From NCBI GenBank assembly GCA_964642445.1, contig CAZXQZ010000227.1, positions 1-6,861 on the forward strand: 6,861 nucleotides of DNA, read 5' to 3'. A model generated the notes under the pieces. It worked only from the letters and a program-made list of their open reading frames with translations, did not search any database and had not been told where the DNA came from. Position numbers and translations under genes: made by a program. Source of the stretch: SSC4 sp964642445. Its GTDB lineage: Bacteria > Chloroflexota > Anaerolineae > SSC4 > Amarolineaceae. This document shows, in pieces, positions 1-5,575 of the stretch; the first letter of the stretch is position 1, and each line of letters opens with the position of its first letter.

Positions 1-1316
1 ATCTCGCGCACATCGACGTCATCGACCAGCAGGCGGCCGGCGGTCGGGTCGTAGAACCGGGGACTCAGGTTGACCAGGGTGGTCTTGCCGGCACCGCTCG
101 GACCGACCAGGGCCAGGACCTCGCCGGGCTGTACGTCGAGCGTGACCGTTTCGAGGGTGGCCGTCTGGGGATCGTCCTGGTAGGCAAATGACACGTTCTC
201 CAGCGTAATACGTCCGGCCACGTGCTGAAGCGTTTGGGCACCGGGCGCATCGGCGATGTCGGGCGTGGTGTCGAGAATCTCGAACAGGCGGCGGGTGGCG
301 CCCAGGGCCTCCTGCAGGCTGGCCCACAGGCCGCTGAACTGCCCCAGGGACCCGGCGATCGTGATCGTCAGAATGAGGAACATCGTGAGCTGGCCGGCGG
401 TCAGGGTGCCGTTGAGGACCTGGTGCCCACCGAACCAGAAGATGGCGGCGACCGCCGAGAAGCCGAGAAACGAAATGACCGGACCGAAGGTCGATGACAG
501 GCGCACGCGTTTCATGGCCAGGGCCAGCGTGGCCAGGATGCCCGATTGGTAGCGGCCGATCTCGTAGTCCTCGCGCGTGAACGACTGCACGACGCGCACG
601 CCGCTCAACGACTCTTCCAGCACCGTCGTCGCCCCGGCCAGCTCGTCCTGCACCGAGGTCGCAATCCTGCGCAGCCGCCGCCCAAACCAGAGGGCAAACC
701 CGATGACGGCCGGAATCAGGATGATCATGAACAGGGTCAGGCGCCAATCGGTGACGATGATGATGATCAGCGCACCCACGAACGTCAGACTCTGCGAAAG
801 GGCGGTCGAGATGTCGGTGGTGACGACGTTGCGCACCGTGGAGACGTCGTTGCTCAGCCGGCTGACCAGTTCACCGGTGCGGCGCTCGTTGAAAAAGCTG
901 AGCGACAGGGTCTGCAAATGGGCAAACAGTTTGATGCGCAGGTCGGCCATGACGTGCTCGCCGATGAAAGCCAGCAGGTAGGCGCGGAAAAAGTAGGTGA
1001 TGCTCTGCAAGGCAAAGATGACGATCAAAATCACCGTGATCTGATTGAGCAGCTGCGGGTCGTTCTGGTTGAAGACGGCATCGATCAGGAACTGCAGGGT
1101 GTATGGGCCGGCCAGGCCCAGGATACTGCCCAGGACGATGAACACCATCGCCGCCACCAGTTGCCAGCGGTAGGGTTTGACGAACGCCATCAGGCGCCGG
1201 AACTCCTGGTAATCGCCGATGCCGTGCGCGGCGGCTTCGCCGGGGGCACCTGTGCCGTTTGCCCGCCGGCGCAAGCCCCACCGGCCCCGCTGATCTCTAT
1301 TCGACGACAAACTCAT
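1..1316 (-). CDS. ABC-type exporter half-transporter (MsbA/BmrA-like), C-terminus outside window
   Basis: This is a fused transmembrane and ATPase half-transporter of the multidrug/lipid exporter type, expected to act as a dimer in the cytoplasmic membrane. Translating the minus strand from the ATG at 1316 gives 438 residues with no stop before the window edge. A basic N-terminal tail of about 40 residues precedes a transmembrane domain, with hydrophobic spans near 51-72, 92-116, 173-211 and 278-330. The intracellular-loop signature FFNERRTGEL is at 141-150. The nucleotide-binding domain begins near 369, with a likely A-loop tyrosine at 379 and Walker A GPSGAGKTT at 405-413. The signature motif, Walker B and H-loop lie beyond the edge. 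A serine at 418 stands where many relatives have a hydrophobic residue before PRFYDP. The start is supported by a GGGAGA Shine-Dalgarno 7 nt upstream. Substrate cannot be told. Family call is secure; the gene could be one of an exporter pair. Confidence 0.93.
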   Translation of the reverse strand, partial: MSLSSNRDQRGRWGLRRRANGTGAPGEAAAHGIGDYQEFRRLMAFVKPYRWQLVAAMVFIVLGSILGLAGPYTLQFLIDAVFNQNDPQLLNQITVILIVIFALQSITYFFRAYLLAFIGEHVMADLRIKLFAHLQTLSLSFFNERRTGELVSRLSNDVSTVRNVVTTDISTALSQSLTFVGALIIIIVTDWRLTLFMIILIPAVIGFALWFGRRLRRIATSVQDELAGATTVLEESLSGVRVVQSFTREDYEIGRYQSGILATLALAMKRVRLSSTFGPVISFLGFSAVAAIFWFGGHQVLNGTLTAGQLTMFLILTITIAGSLGQFSGLWASLQEALGATRRLFEILDTTPDIADAPGAQTLQHVAGRITLENVSFAYQDDPQTATLETVTLDVQPGEVLALVGPSGAGKTTLVNLSPRFYDPTAGRLLVDDVDVRE

Positions 1317-1323
1317 CGTATCG

Positions 1324-1330
1324 TTCTCCC
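1324..1330 (-). promoter_or_regulatory. Ribosome binding site of the ABC exporter gene
   Basis: The minus strand reads GGGAGAA, followed by a 7-nt spacer and the ATG at 1316. This fixes the start and suggests independent translation rather than coupling to the kinase gene 130 bp upstream. The 1317-1446 gap has no clear terminator: a small GCGAC/GTCGC hairpin near 1374-1388 has no T-run after it on either strand. I saw no convincing promoter there, so read-through from the triad operon is possible. Confidence 0.7.
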
Positions 1331-1446
1331 ATCAAGCCTGTCATGAAGCTCGGTTCTGGAACGCGTGATCGTGGCGACAACCGGTCGCGCGGTAACAGGG
1401 AAATATCAAAAACGCTGTGGCTCGTGTGTTCTCTGCGGTCAAATCA

Positions 1447-3603
1447 TCAACCGGTCGGCAGGAAAAAAATCCAGCGCAGGAAAGTTGTCAGGCTAACGCT
1501 GCGGTAACGCGTCAGCTCCTGCTCCACGGTGTCGAGGCTCGTAGCCTGGCTGACCAGGGCGCTGCGGGCAGCGTTGAGCTGGGCTTCGATTTTCTGCTGG
1601 TCGTCGTGTGCCCGCCGTTCGCTTTGCTGCCGCATGGCGTTGATGCGTGTTTGCTGCTGGTTGTGCCGGTTTTGAATTGTATTGCGCTGGCGGTCGAATT
1701 GCTTTTGCAGCTCGGCCACTTCCCTGGCTGGCAGCGTATTGGGTAGGCTGGCGCTGACCTGCGCCTCGACGCGCCGGCGCCAGCTGAGCAGGTCCTGCAC
1801 GCGCCCTGAGCCGATACCGGGTATGCGCTGCAGGCGCGCCAGCTCGACGTCGGCGGCCGTCCGAACACCGTGCCGGATCAGGCGCCGGGTCAGTTTGGGC
1901 CCGATGCCGGGGATGACGCTGTCTTCCAGGGTGACCTGCGTCAGCAGATCGCGCAGCTGTGTCCGCTGCCAGGTCACCAGGCGTTCCTGGCTGCGCCGGT
2001 TGAACTCGTTGGTCGCCGCCATGATGTCGTTGGAGAAACGCGCGGCCAGTTTGGCGTCCTGGCCGTCGATGTCCTTTTTGATTGCCTGGTACTTCTTTGC
2101 TGCTTTTTGGTACTGTCTTTCCAGGCGACGGGCCTGACCACGCTCGCGCTGACGCCGGCGGCCCAGGCGGGCGCGCTGGGCAATCAGGTCGGATCGCCGT
2201 CGGAAGGCTGGCAATGTGACATAATTGTAGGCCAGCAGCACCACGACGATCGCCAGGGTCGAGGCCGACCACAGCGCCGCCCATGGCCAGATGATCAGCC
2301 CCAGGCTGGCCAGGTAGATCACGGCTGCGCTGGTGATGAGCTGTGCGGCGATACCGATGCGCTGGGGCCAGGCCTGCGCCGGCAGCCACTGGCTGGCGCG
2401 CAGGGCGGGCATGGCTGCGGCAGCCGTTCCCACTGGCATCGGGCCCGGCATGGCTGCGGCTGGGGTCACGGGGGTAGCGGTGGGTCCGGCAGAGATCGCG
2501 GCGGCCGGTGCGGTGGTGGCCGTGGCAGCCGCTGTGGCCGCCGTGCCGGCGGCAGCTGTGGCAGCGGCAGCGGCAGCTGTGGTGGCTGTTGCCGTGGGTG
2601 GACGCGGGCGCGGGCTTTCGACCAGCACCGACGTGTCCCCCGGCAGCCAGCCCGGTTTGGTGGTGCGCCGTACCAGGGCTACTTCCTCGATGACCTGCTG
2701 GGGATCGAGGGACGGGATTTGCTGCGGGTTCATGCGCACGATCTGGGTCACGAAACCGGCCAGCGGTCGCAGCTGCACGTTGTAGCCGTTGGAAAGCGCG
2801 TGCAGGATCGGCGAACGATCGGGCGCCTTGAAGTCCTCGGCGTGGAAGAGCAGCGCTTCGTCGTCGCGGCCAAACTGCTGCCACAGGGTTGGGTCGAGAC
2901 TCAAAGCGACCAGTGACAGATAGATCACCCAGGCCGAAAAATTGTCCAGGGTAGCATCGAAAAAATTCTCACTGCGTTGGGGATGCTGGTAGTTGCGGTG
3001 GCCGATTTCGTGGCTCTCGCGGCCGCTCAGCACCGGCACGAACATGCCGTCGTAGTCGATCAGGCGCAGCTCGTCGCCGGCGACCAGGACGTTGCCGTGC
3101 TGCAAATCGCCGTGTGCGATATGTTGTGCCTGCAGGTTACGAATCAGATCGGCCCACCGTTCGGAGAGACGGGCGATGGCATTGGGCCGCCCCAGGTTGC
3201 GCGCCACGTACTCGTTGAGTGACTCGCCTTCGATCCATTCCATTTTAAGGATAGGATACCAGGTCCCCTTGACCTTGATCCCCTGGGTCTGGAAGTCGAA
3301 ATTGACCATGTAGGGCAGGGCGGTCTTTTTGAGATAGGCCGAGATCGCGCGATAGCGTGTTTCCTGGTCGGCATGCAGGCGCGTGAAACACTTGACGCCC
3401 CACTGCTGGCCGTTGACAAAGATACGATAGGCCTGGCCAAACGCGCCACTGCGTGGCCACGGCATGCCGGGAATTCCCCGTCCTGGCGCGTAGGTTTCGA
3501 CGCGCCCGGCACGCAGCTCAGGATCGGCGAAGCAGTAGCGAGGGTGTTGAATCGCCTCGTCGTACTCGTTGGGCTGCGGGGCTACGGTCAGTTCGCTGGT
3601 CAT
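1447..3603 (-). CDS. Membrane-spanning protein kinase with helix-hairpin-helix motifs (YegI-like, TerY-P triad kinase)
   Basis: From the ATG at 3603 this gene encodes 718 residues. The N-terminal part is a divergent Ser/Thr-type kinase domain (about 45-290): glycine-loop-like RSGAFGQAYR (51-60), ATP lysine in WGVKCF (K71), catalytic loop HGDLQHGNVLV (164-174; D166, N171), and metal-binding LIDYDG (181-186) in place of DFG. A Pro/Ala/Thr-rich linker (331-405) follows, then two hydrophobic spans (about 416-440 and 443-464), a basic coiled-coil stretch (465-555), tandem HhH motifs PGIGPK (565-570) and PGIGSGR (595-601), a second coiled coil (about 625-700) and a hydrophobic C-terminus. Kinase plus HhH is the YegI/COG4248 architecture. 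Both ends are expected to face the cytoplasm. It is the last gene of the VWA-PP2C-kinase set. Its likely role is phosphorylation opposed by the adjacent PP2C enzyme; substrates are unknown. A GTG at 3666 would add 21 residues; ATG is preferred because the homology-like sequence starts after it, although it lacks a good Shine-Dalgarno. Confidence 0.88.
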   Translation of the reverse strand: MTSELTVAPQPNEYDEAIQHPRYCFADPELRAGRVETYAPGRGIPGMPWPRSGAFGQAYRIFVNGQQWGVKCFTRLHADQETRYRAISAYLKKTALPYMVNFDFQTQGIKVKGTWYPILKMEWIEGESLNEYVARNLGRPNAIARLSERWADLIRNLQAQHIAHGDLQHGNVLVAGDELRLIDYDGMFVPVLSGRESHEIGHRNYQHPQRSENFFDATLDNFSAWVIYLSLVALSLDPTLWQQFGRDDEALLFHAEDFKAPDRSPILHALSNGYNVQLRPLAGFVTQIVRMNPQQIPSLDPQQVIEEVALVRRTTKPGWLPGDTSVLVESPRPRPPTATATTAAAAAATAAAGTAATAAATATTAPAAAISAGPTATPVTPAAAMPGPMPVGTAAAAMPALRASQWLPAQAWPQRIGIAAQLITSAAVIYLASLGLIIWPWAALWSASTLAIVVVLLAYNYVTLPAFRRRSDLIAQRARLGRRRQRERGQARRLERQYQKAAKKYQAIKKDIDGQDAKLAARFSNDIMAATNEFNRRSQERLVTWQRTQLRDLLTQVTLEDSVIPGIGPKLTRRLIRHGVRTAADVELARLQRIPGIGSGRVQDLLSWRRRVEAQVSASLPNTLPAREVAELQKQFDRQRNTIQNRHNQQQTRINAMRQQSERRAHDDQQKIEAQLNAARSALVSQATSLDTVEQELTRYRSVSLTTFLRWIFFLPTG
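2389..2613 (-). repeat. Low-complexity Ala/Thr/Pro linker-coding tract within the kinase gene
   Basis: This stretch codes for kinase residues 331-405, composed mostly of Ala, Thr and Pro with some Gly, Ser and Met. The DNA is built of short imperfect GCN-rich units; for example the plus strand shows GGCAGCTGTGGC-like words recurring around 2540-2590. The tract separates the kinase domain from the first membrane helix and probably acts as a flexible, disordered spacer. Such tracts usually vary in length between strains through slippage or recombination. It is coding sequence, not a separate element. Confidence 0.7.
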
Positions 3604-3605
3604 TT

Positions 3606-3641
3606 TGACTCGATTATGGGCCGGCGAAAAGCCGAAAACAA
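3606..3641 (-). promoter_or_regulatory. Possible internal promoter giving a near-leaderless kinase transcript
   Basis: On the minus strand a -35-like TTGTTT (3641-3636) is followed by exactly 17 nt and then CATAAT (3618-3613), a five-of-six match to the -10 consensus. A start site 6-7 nt downstream would fall 2-4 nt before the ATG at 3603. That would explain why this ATG has no clear Shine-Dalgarno. The -35 is only three of six, so this is a suggestion from spacing and position and not a firm call. Confidence 0.35.
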
Positions 3642-3690
3642 AGGGCGCACTGGTTGCTGCGGCCACCGTTATGCCTGCATCTTTCGCCGG
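3621..3690. repeat. Nine-base inverted repeat in the PP2C-kinase gap
   Basis: CCGGCGAAA at 3621-3629 is the exact reverse complement of TTTCGCCGG at 3682-3690, separated by 52 nt. Both arms lie in the 118-bp gap between the PP2C stop and the kinase ATG, and the left arm sits inside the 17-nt spacer of the proposed internal promoter. It could pair in the transcript or serve as paired protein sites. It has no T-run, so it is not an intrinsic terminator. Chance occurrence in GC-rich DNA is possible. Confidence 0.3.
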
Positions 3691-3721
3691 AACTTAGCCG
3701 GGTAGCGGGTACCGTGCGTTG

Positions 3722-4510
3722 TCATGCCGTGGGTTTCACCCGATCGCGCAATACGATCACCCGCACCAGCGTGGTGTCGTCATTGCGTATCTGGTGCGCC
3801 GCGCGTAGTTCGGCTACCCACGCGGCAAACGCTTCCGTACCATCCGGCATCACAAACCCCTCTAGAACATCCATCGGCCATTCGCCCGCCTCGTGGGCTG
3901 CCAGGAACCACGCCGCCAGCGCATCGGTCATCAGGACGAACTGGTCACCATCTTCCCATTGCCCGTGCATGGATTGCAGCGCCTCGGCCACGCGCACATT
4001 GTGCTGTGGTCGGCTGCCCACCAAAAAAGGCCGGCTGGTGAAGTCGGCCGCAGTGCTCAACGGAAAAGCGGCCAGCAGCTCACGACCACGCACGTGGCAC
4101 ACGCAGCTGTCCCCCAGACCAAACGCCCGCCAGCGGCCGCCGTGCGCTGTATCGCTCAGCTCGAGGCCTAACCAGGCGGCGAAAGCACCGTCGCGCACCT
4201 TCTCTTCGGCGTACCAGGGCAGCGGTCGCGTCGAGACGTGCTGCTGCCATGTCTGCTGCAGCGCGGGCAGGCTATCCACCAGTCTGGTAGGTGACAGGTG
4301 ACCGGCGCCAAAACCCTCCACCAGCAGTTCGGCCCACAGGCGCGCAAACGAGCTCTCCGTGGCCCCATCGGCGATCGCGACACGCGCCAATCTTCGCCGC
4401 TGCACGCGCCGCATTGTGGGCGCGTGCAGCGGCGGGAACATGGCATCCTCGTAATCACTGACATCATTGCCCGCCTTAGGCAGGGCAAACCGGTGAAACG
4501 TCAAATGCAT
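3722..4510 (-). CDS. PP2C-like protein phosphatase (PphC/YegK-like, TerY-P triad phosphatase)
   Basis: This 262-residue protein has the metal-dependent PP2C phosphatase layout. An early acidic pair ED is at 21-22. IADGATESSF (46-55) matches the ADGATE form of the first metal-binding motif, with D48 and G49. GLGDSCVCHVRG (131-142) supplies the GDS strand-turn motif. MTDALAAWF (194-202) stands for the usual TDG metal motif, with Ala replacing Gly at 197. NDDTTLV (243-249) supplies the C-terminal metal-binding DD. No signal peptide or membrane span is seen, so it is cytoplasmic. It probably removes phosphates placed by the downstream kinase. Its ATG follows the VWA stop codon by only 3 nt and has no good Shine-Dalgarno, which suggests translational coupling. 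Later ATGs (codons 24 and 33) would lose the ED motif, so codon 1 is kept. Family assignment is strong; physiological substrate is unknown. Confidence 0.88.
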   Translation of the reverse strand: MHLTFHRFALPKAGNDVSDYEDAMFPPLHAPTMRRVQRRRLARVAIADGATESSFARLWAELLVEGFGAGHLSPTRLVDSLPALQQTWQQHVSTRPLPWYAEEKVRDGAFAAWLGLELSDTAHGGRWRAFGLGDSCVCHVRGRELLAAFPLSTAADFTSRPFLVGSRPQHNVRVAEALQSMHGQWEDGDQFVLMTDALAAWFLAAHEAGEWPMDVLEGFVMPDGTEAFAAWVAELRAAHQIRNDDTTLVRVIVLRDRVKPTA

Positions 4511-4513
4511 CGG

Positions 4514-5350
4514 TCAGCGCAGATTGCTCGGCCGCGTGCCAATATCCAGGAAACGGATCAACGATACCATGTCGGCGTTGAACACGAAACCATGCGCCTG
4601 GTCGTCGACCTGGTAACCCTCCTCTTTGGCTACCGCGACCATGTACTCCGGCAGGGCCGAGGACATCTCGAACAGCTTGCGTGCGTAGGCATCGGGCATG
4701 TCGTCGGCGTTGGAGGGGAACTCCAGCGGCGTGACCTTTTGTGACGAGATGTGAATGTTGAACAACAGCACGTTTCCATCCAGGGTGGTCAGGTTCTTCA
4801 GCGCATCGGCGGCTGCACCCGGGTCACCATCGGTCGATTCCCCATCGGTGACATGGATCACGATCGGTGGGAAGCTGGACGGATGCTGGTCTACCCAGGC
4901 CTGCAGGATCTGCTGGGCTACGTTCAGCGTCTGCACCATCGGTGTGCCGCCATGAGCGACCGGATCGACCCAGATCGGGAACTTGACCTTCTGTTCGATG
5001 ATGCCGCCGGCCCCGTCGTCCATCTTGCGCGTGCGCTCTTCGACGCGCACCGGCAGATTGGCGATTTCGCTGATGGCCACCAGGTCACGCCCAGCCAGGG
5101 CACCGCCCCAGGCGGGACCCACCTTGGCGCCGTAGCCAATGATGCCGACATAGTAATAATCACGTACGCCCTCGGACTTGGCGCATTTGATGACCAGGTT
5201 TTGCACCAGGCGGTTGACCACATCGGCCAGGCCGTCGGCTTTGCGTTTGCCGCCCGGCCCACCAAACGGGTCGGCCATCGAGCCGGATTGGTCGATCAAA
5301 AAGAGAAACGCCGACGGATTCGTGCGGCTGATTTCGGCTGAATAAGGCAT
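4514..5350 (-). CDS. VWA domain protein with intact MIDAS (TerY/YegL-like)
   Basis: This 278-residue protein is a cytoplasmic von Willebrand factor A domain of the TerY/YegL type. The metal-ion-dependent adhesion site is complete: DQSGSM at 20-25 (D20, S22, S24), T136 in GGTPM, and D169 in VTDGES (167-172). The fold starts almost at the N-terminus, with the hydrophobic strand AFLFLID (14-20), and there is no signal peptide. It is longer than the roughly 210-220 residues usual for TerY/YegL. The extra length appears to come from a segment near 100-130, which includes DDGAGG and FPIWVDP, and from a C-terminal tail. It is the first gene of the triad operon and abuts the PP2C gene. VWA domains with MIDAS usually bind partner proteins through a divalent metal, so a scaffold or phosphorylation target role in the kinase/phosphatase switch is inferred. 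The start is backed by a strong AAGGAG ribosome site. Confidence 0.92.
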   Translation of the reverse strand: MPYSAEISRTNPSAFLFLIDQSGSMADPFGGPGGKRKADGLADVVNRLVQNLVIKCAKSEGVRDYYYVGIIGYGAKVGPAWGGALAGRDLVAISEIANLPVRVEERTRKMDDGAGGIIEQKVKFPIWVDPVAHGGTPMVQTLNVAQQILQAWVDQHPSSFPPIVIHVTDGESTDGDPGAAADALKNLTTLDGNVLLFNIHISSQKVTPLEFPSNADDMPDAYARKLFEMSSALPEYMVAVAKEEGYQVDDQAHGFVFNADMVSLIRFLDIGTRPSNLR

Positions 5351-5356
5351 TGCTTC

Positions 5357-5363
5357 ACTCCTT
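5357..5363 (-). promoter_or_regulatory. Ribosome binding site of the VWA gene
   Basis: The minus strand reads AAGGAGT, and GGAG lies 7 nt before the ATG at 5350. It is the only strong Shine-Dalgarno in the three-gene set, which suggests translation of the following PP2C gene depends on ribosomes arriving from this one. Confidence 0.8.
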
Positions 5364-5434
5364 CGGATGAGCCACCGGTAGCCATGCCGGCCGCGGCAGC
5401 TTTCATAGACACCATTGTATTCGGACCCTGGTCT

Positions 5435-5465
5435 ATTATACGTGAGAGATTGGGTTTTGTTCCAA
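5435..5465 (-). promoter_or_regulatory. Likely promoter of the VWA-PP2C-kinase operon
   Basis: The minus strand has a perfect -10 hexamer TATAAT at 5440-5435. A -35-like TTGGAA (5465-5460, four of six) lies 19 nt upstream, longer than the ideal 17. The start site would be near 5428, giving a leader of about 78 nt before the VWA ATG. The local sequence is clearly more AT-rich than the genes on either side, as expected of a promoter region. Confidence 0.5.
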
Positions 5466-5488
5466 TACTGAGGGTGAGTAGGTATAAT
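5460..5488 (+). promoter_or_regulatory. Likely lysA promoter
   Basis: The plus strand has a perfect -10 hexamer TATAAT at 5483-5488. A weak -35-like TTCCAA lies at 5460-5465 with a 17-nt spacer, three of six to consensus. The same six base pairs serve as the -35-like element on the opposite strand. The start site would fall near 5495, inside the heptamer repeat, giving a leader of about 80 nt before lysA. That is too short for a lysine riboswitch, and none is seen. Confidence 0.5.
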
Positions 5489-5490
5489 TG

Positions 5491-5521
5491 GGGAGTACGG
5501 AGTAGGGAGTACGGAGTAGGG
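5491..5521 (+). repeat. Heptamer tandem repeat (C/G)GGAGTA, four units, upstream of lysA
   Basis: Four consecutive 7-base units alternate GGGAGTA and CGGAGTA (5491-5518), followed by GGG. A diverged unit, GTGAGTA, occurs at 5474-5480. The array begins two bases after the lysA -10 hexamer. The same repeat recurs at the lysA stop codon. Intergenic short tandem repeats of this size are known as families scattered through some bacterial genomes. Confidence 0.85.
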
Positions 5522-5562
5522 CAGGTTCCTGACTTCGTCGGGTGAAGGGGCTGCAGTTGATC

Positions 5563-5568
5563 AGGAGG
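5563..5568 (+). promoter_or_regulatory. lysA: Ribosome binding site of lysA
   Basis: A full-consensus AGGAGG lies 7 nt before the ATG at 5576, which decides that start over the two GTG codons at 5570 and 5573. A second purine-rich GGGAGA (5584-5589) lies 7 nt before another in-frame ATG at 5597, so a protein shorter by seven residues is also possible. Confidence 0.75.
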
Positions 5569-5575
5569 CGTGGTG

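Noticed and set aside
19..747. 242-codon minus-strand frame in the ABC exporter region
   Set aside because: It is a frame-shifted shadow of the exporter, which reads through to the window edge in another frame.
546..1346. 266-codon plus-strand frame opposite the ABC exporter
   Set aside because: It is antisense to a continuous exporter sequence with Walker A, and its product is low-complexity with many Asp, Gln and His residues.
1374..1388. GCGAC/GTCGC hairpin between the kinase and ABC genes as a terminator
   Set aside because: The stem is only 5 bp and no T-run follows on either strand.
1378..1457. Ten-base direct repeat CAACCGGTCG at 1378-1387 and 1448-1457
   Set aside because: One copy covers the kinase stop codon and the other is in the gap. 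With only two short copies and no other structure, chance is the simplest reading, and no attachment-site context is present.
1493..2884. 463-codon minus-strand frame overlapping the kinase gene
   Set aside because: It is a shifted frame of the kinase gene, with an Arg/Pro/His/Ala-rich composition and no domain. The kinase frame carries all the motifs.
1870..2916. 348-codon open frame on the plus strand, opposite the kinase gene
   Set aside because: It is antisense to a gene with clear kinase motifs, its product is Gly/Arg/Gln-rich with no recognisable motif, and long antisense frames are expected in GC-rich DNA.
5489..5575. Lysine riboswitch in the lysA leader
   Set aside because: The leader is about 80 nt, largely repeat sequence, far shorter than the lysine riboswitch aptamer and without its paired arms.
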